Shown: in pieces, positions 62,303 to 64,000 of the stretch
Layout: each line of letters begins with the position of its first letter
Position numbering within the stretch: the stretch's first letter is position 1
Assembly: GCA_963920765.1 (NCBI GenBank)
Contig: OY987251.1
Span: forward strand, 10,977,219 to 11,041,218
DNA: 64,000 nt
Reading direction: 5' to 3'
DNA from: Ulota crispa
Taxonomy: Eukaryota > Streptophyta > Bryopsida > Orthotrichales > Orthotrichaceae
Made by a program: the position numbers and the translations under genes
The notes under the pieces: model-generated
Told to the model about the DNA's origin: nothing
The model's database searches: none
What the model saw: the letters and a program-made list of their open reading frames with translations, nothing else

Positions 62303-62790
62303 TTACAAAAGCCACTGTGATTTTAGTAGTATGATGGTTGGAAAAGGAAAGGCATTCACTTCTACTTCTAAGCAAAACCTTACCAGTTTGCCCAACTCCT
62401 CAGCTTGCTTCATAGCCAACTTCACATCACCCAAGTCAAAAATCTCTCCACCTAAAGGTACCATGACATTCTCTTGCAAGAGCTTGCTGGCGCTGATTGT
62501 AGATGCTCGCCATTGTGATTCCTCTTCAAATAAGTTGAAGAGAAACCAACTCGTGACTTTGACATTATGGAACAAGTCCTTGAGACTGCAAGTGACGTCG
62601 TATGTACAGGCCATAGTACCAAACATCACCACTTGGCCGCCGCCACATACACATGTGCAAACCGTTTTGGTGAACTACCCTCCCACGGCATCCAACGCTC
62701 CAAACGCAAGCTTGTTGTTGGTATCTCCTTCACTTGTGCTAACACATCTTCATCCGTTAAGGAGATCACCTATGTCATGCACGATTGTTA
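62303..62790 (-). pseudogene. Medium-chain dehydrogenase/reductase (enoyl reductase/quinone oxidoreductase type) fragment
   Basis: Read on the minus strand, pieces in two frames give the C-terminal half of an MDR-family oxidoreductase: SLTDEDVLAQVKEI; after a frame change NKLAFGALDAVGG (the Rossmann segment after the dinucleotide loop), an in-frame TAG, then GGGQVVMFGTMACTYDVTCS, VKVTSWFLFNLFEEESQWRA, and GEIFDLGDVKLAMKQAEELG, which matches the usual closing helix before the final strand. The order and spacing fit mitochondrial-type enoyl reductase or quinone oxidoreductase proteins. The N-terminal catalytic domain was not found. One frameshift plus one stop indicate a pseudogene or transposed gene fragment; an intron could explain only part of this. 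The plus-strand 187-codon frame over the same DNA is a shadow. Confidence 0.6.
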
Positions 62791-62863
62791 CTTTGGGCCA
62801 ATGTACAGGGAGAGCCAAAAAAACAATAGAAAGTCAGCCAAACAAAATGTGAAAAATAATTGA

Positions 62864-63782
62864 TCAAAAAAATTGCTAAAAACCTACTAAATTTTGAAAA
62901 AATTCTAATTATAGTACAAGTAAATATGCAATATCAGGTTACTGCATTAAAAAACCAGTTGAAAATGAGAAATGTAGGATGTTTGTTGAAGAAAATATTT
63001 GGTCGTAGGACAGCACAAACGGACACAAAATGGACTACAAGGACGGATGTGTCTACTGACTCTTATTGTTTAAGGCATTTTCAGGGATTTTGACTTTGAA
63101 AAAAAAAAATCAAATTACTATTTTTCATTTTCACTAGGTGATATGGCTTGAAATCCGCGGTTTGATTTCATGTTGACAACAATGAGTGTCACCAACATGT
63201 ACAAAGTAAGTTTTTCTTATCATCTTTTTATCATTTTTTGAAATTGATTGTAAATTGATTACATCAGATAAGCATGAGCTCAATCAGGCACTTTAGGTAG
63301 ACGAGCAAGTAGATGGATGGGCAGTTCAATGTGACAACCGTGGCGTCATAATTCATCCATAATGGCCCTGTCAAATCAATTCCCAAATTGTGCAAAATAA
63401 TTTCCTTTTCCTTATGTCCAAAGAAGAAGAGGTATTTGAAGGAACATCACCTATGTTTTTGTCCTTTTACCCTCTCAAAATCAATTGCCCAATTTATGCA
63501 AGCAATGTTAACCTTTAAATAATTCTGATTTAATAGCATTTGATGAAGGTCCCCAAAGATGATAATTAGCTTTTCATTCTTGATGGACCCAAATTTTGAA
63601 GTTATTACATCTTGTATTTTGAGCATCAAATATCTTTCAAAATTTTAACGTTAATTACTAGTGTAAGTTTGATAGAGCCAATTTCAAAAATTTAATTAAT
63701 GAAACATAACATTCAGTAGCCTAAAGAGAGGCTGCCTTTCCCTCTCTTCAAGTATTATCCACAAACTTCATCATGACACCAA
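62864..63782. other. No gene seen
   Basis: AT-rich DNA with only short frames lacking similarity (62,860-63,093 plus; 63,447-63,629 minus). No structural repeat recognised. Confidence 0.55.
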
Positions 63783-63803
63783 AATAATAATAATAATAAT
63801 AAT
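63783..63803. repeat. (AAT)n microsatellite
   Basis: Seven trinucleotide units of AAT without interruption. Confidence 0.95.
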
Positions 63804-63910
63804 TTTTCTGACATGGCTAGCCCCCACATCAACGTATGTGCACTAAATTGAGCCTCTCTTTCATAAACTCTCTAACAAATTCAGCCATGTGTCCTCTTAG
63901 CTACTGATGG

Positions 63911-63970
63911 GTGTGGAATATTCCACACTCTTTCATCTAGCAAGATGAAAGAGTGTGGAATATTCCACAC
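63911..63970. other. Perfect 26-bp hairpin built from a repeated 18-bp palindrome
   Basis: Left arm 63,911-63,936, loop CTAGCAAG, right arm 63,945-63,970, perfectly complementary. Each arm itself starts or ends with the perfect palindrome GTGTGGAATATTCCACAC. The DNA can fold as one long stem or two small ones. Function unknown; it may be an element terminus cut by the window edge. Confidence 0.9.
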
Positions 63971-64000
63971 TCTTCAACTGGAGGGAGGGTAGGCATAATG

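Noticed and set aside
62289..62852. Plus-strand 187-codon frame
   Set aside because: It is antisense to the recognisable MDR fragment and has no similarity of its own.

Overview
The window looks like nuclear DNA of a land plant. It is AT-rich, its genes are split by GT-AG introns, and it holds a full plant-type PP2A B55 gene, a nuclear gene for a probable plastid membrane protein, and much En/Spm (CACTA) transposon DNA. Species cannot be fixed from the sequence. About 40.7 of 64 kb lies inside three CACTA elements whose ends I could place to the base, because each is flanked by an exact 3-bp target duplication.

Layout. (1) 1-5,587: the 5' part of a minus-strand gene for a probable plastid-targeted membrane protein (exons 2,849-2,748 and 2,067-1,624; the rest is off the left edge), then a purine-rich tract and several short inverted-repeat elements. 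(2) 5,588-11,779: CACTA element A, 6.2 kb, no transposase, with a roughly 215-bp tandem satellite and dense subterminal repeats. (3) 12,780-48,183: a three-level nest. An 884-bp palindromic MITE (12,780-13,135 plus 47,656-48,183) is split by CACTA element C (13,136-47,652). C is itself split by CACTA element B (22,193-38,636) inside its transposase gene. C and B share one plan: a TNP2-type transposase and a second gene transcribed away from each other from a central region. Both TNP2 genes are dead, with stops and frameshifts. B also carries a decayed host-like FCP1/NIF phosphatase domain. (4) 48,200-52,100: MITEs, two minisatellites, a 0.7-kb near-perfect hairpin and two consecutive tandem duplications. 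(5) 52,153-58,575: a PP2A regulatory subunit B55 gene, 14 coding exons, predicted 528 aa, apparently intact. Its last intron holds a second copy of a MITE seen at 573-850. (6) 58,576-64,000: intergenic DNA with a complete copy of the MITE that was split in region 3, a broken minus-strand medium-chain dehydrogenase/reductase fragment, and a 26-bp perfect hairpin near the right edge.

Only two genes look functional: the plastid protein gene (partial) and PP2A-B55. The rest of the coding signal is transposon-derived or pseudogenic. The nest gives a relative history: MITE first, then C, then B.
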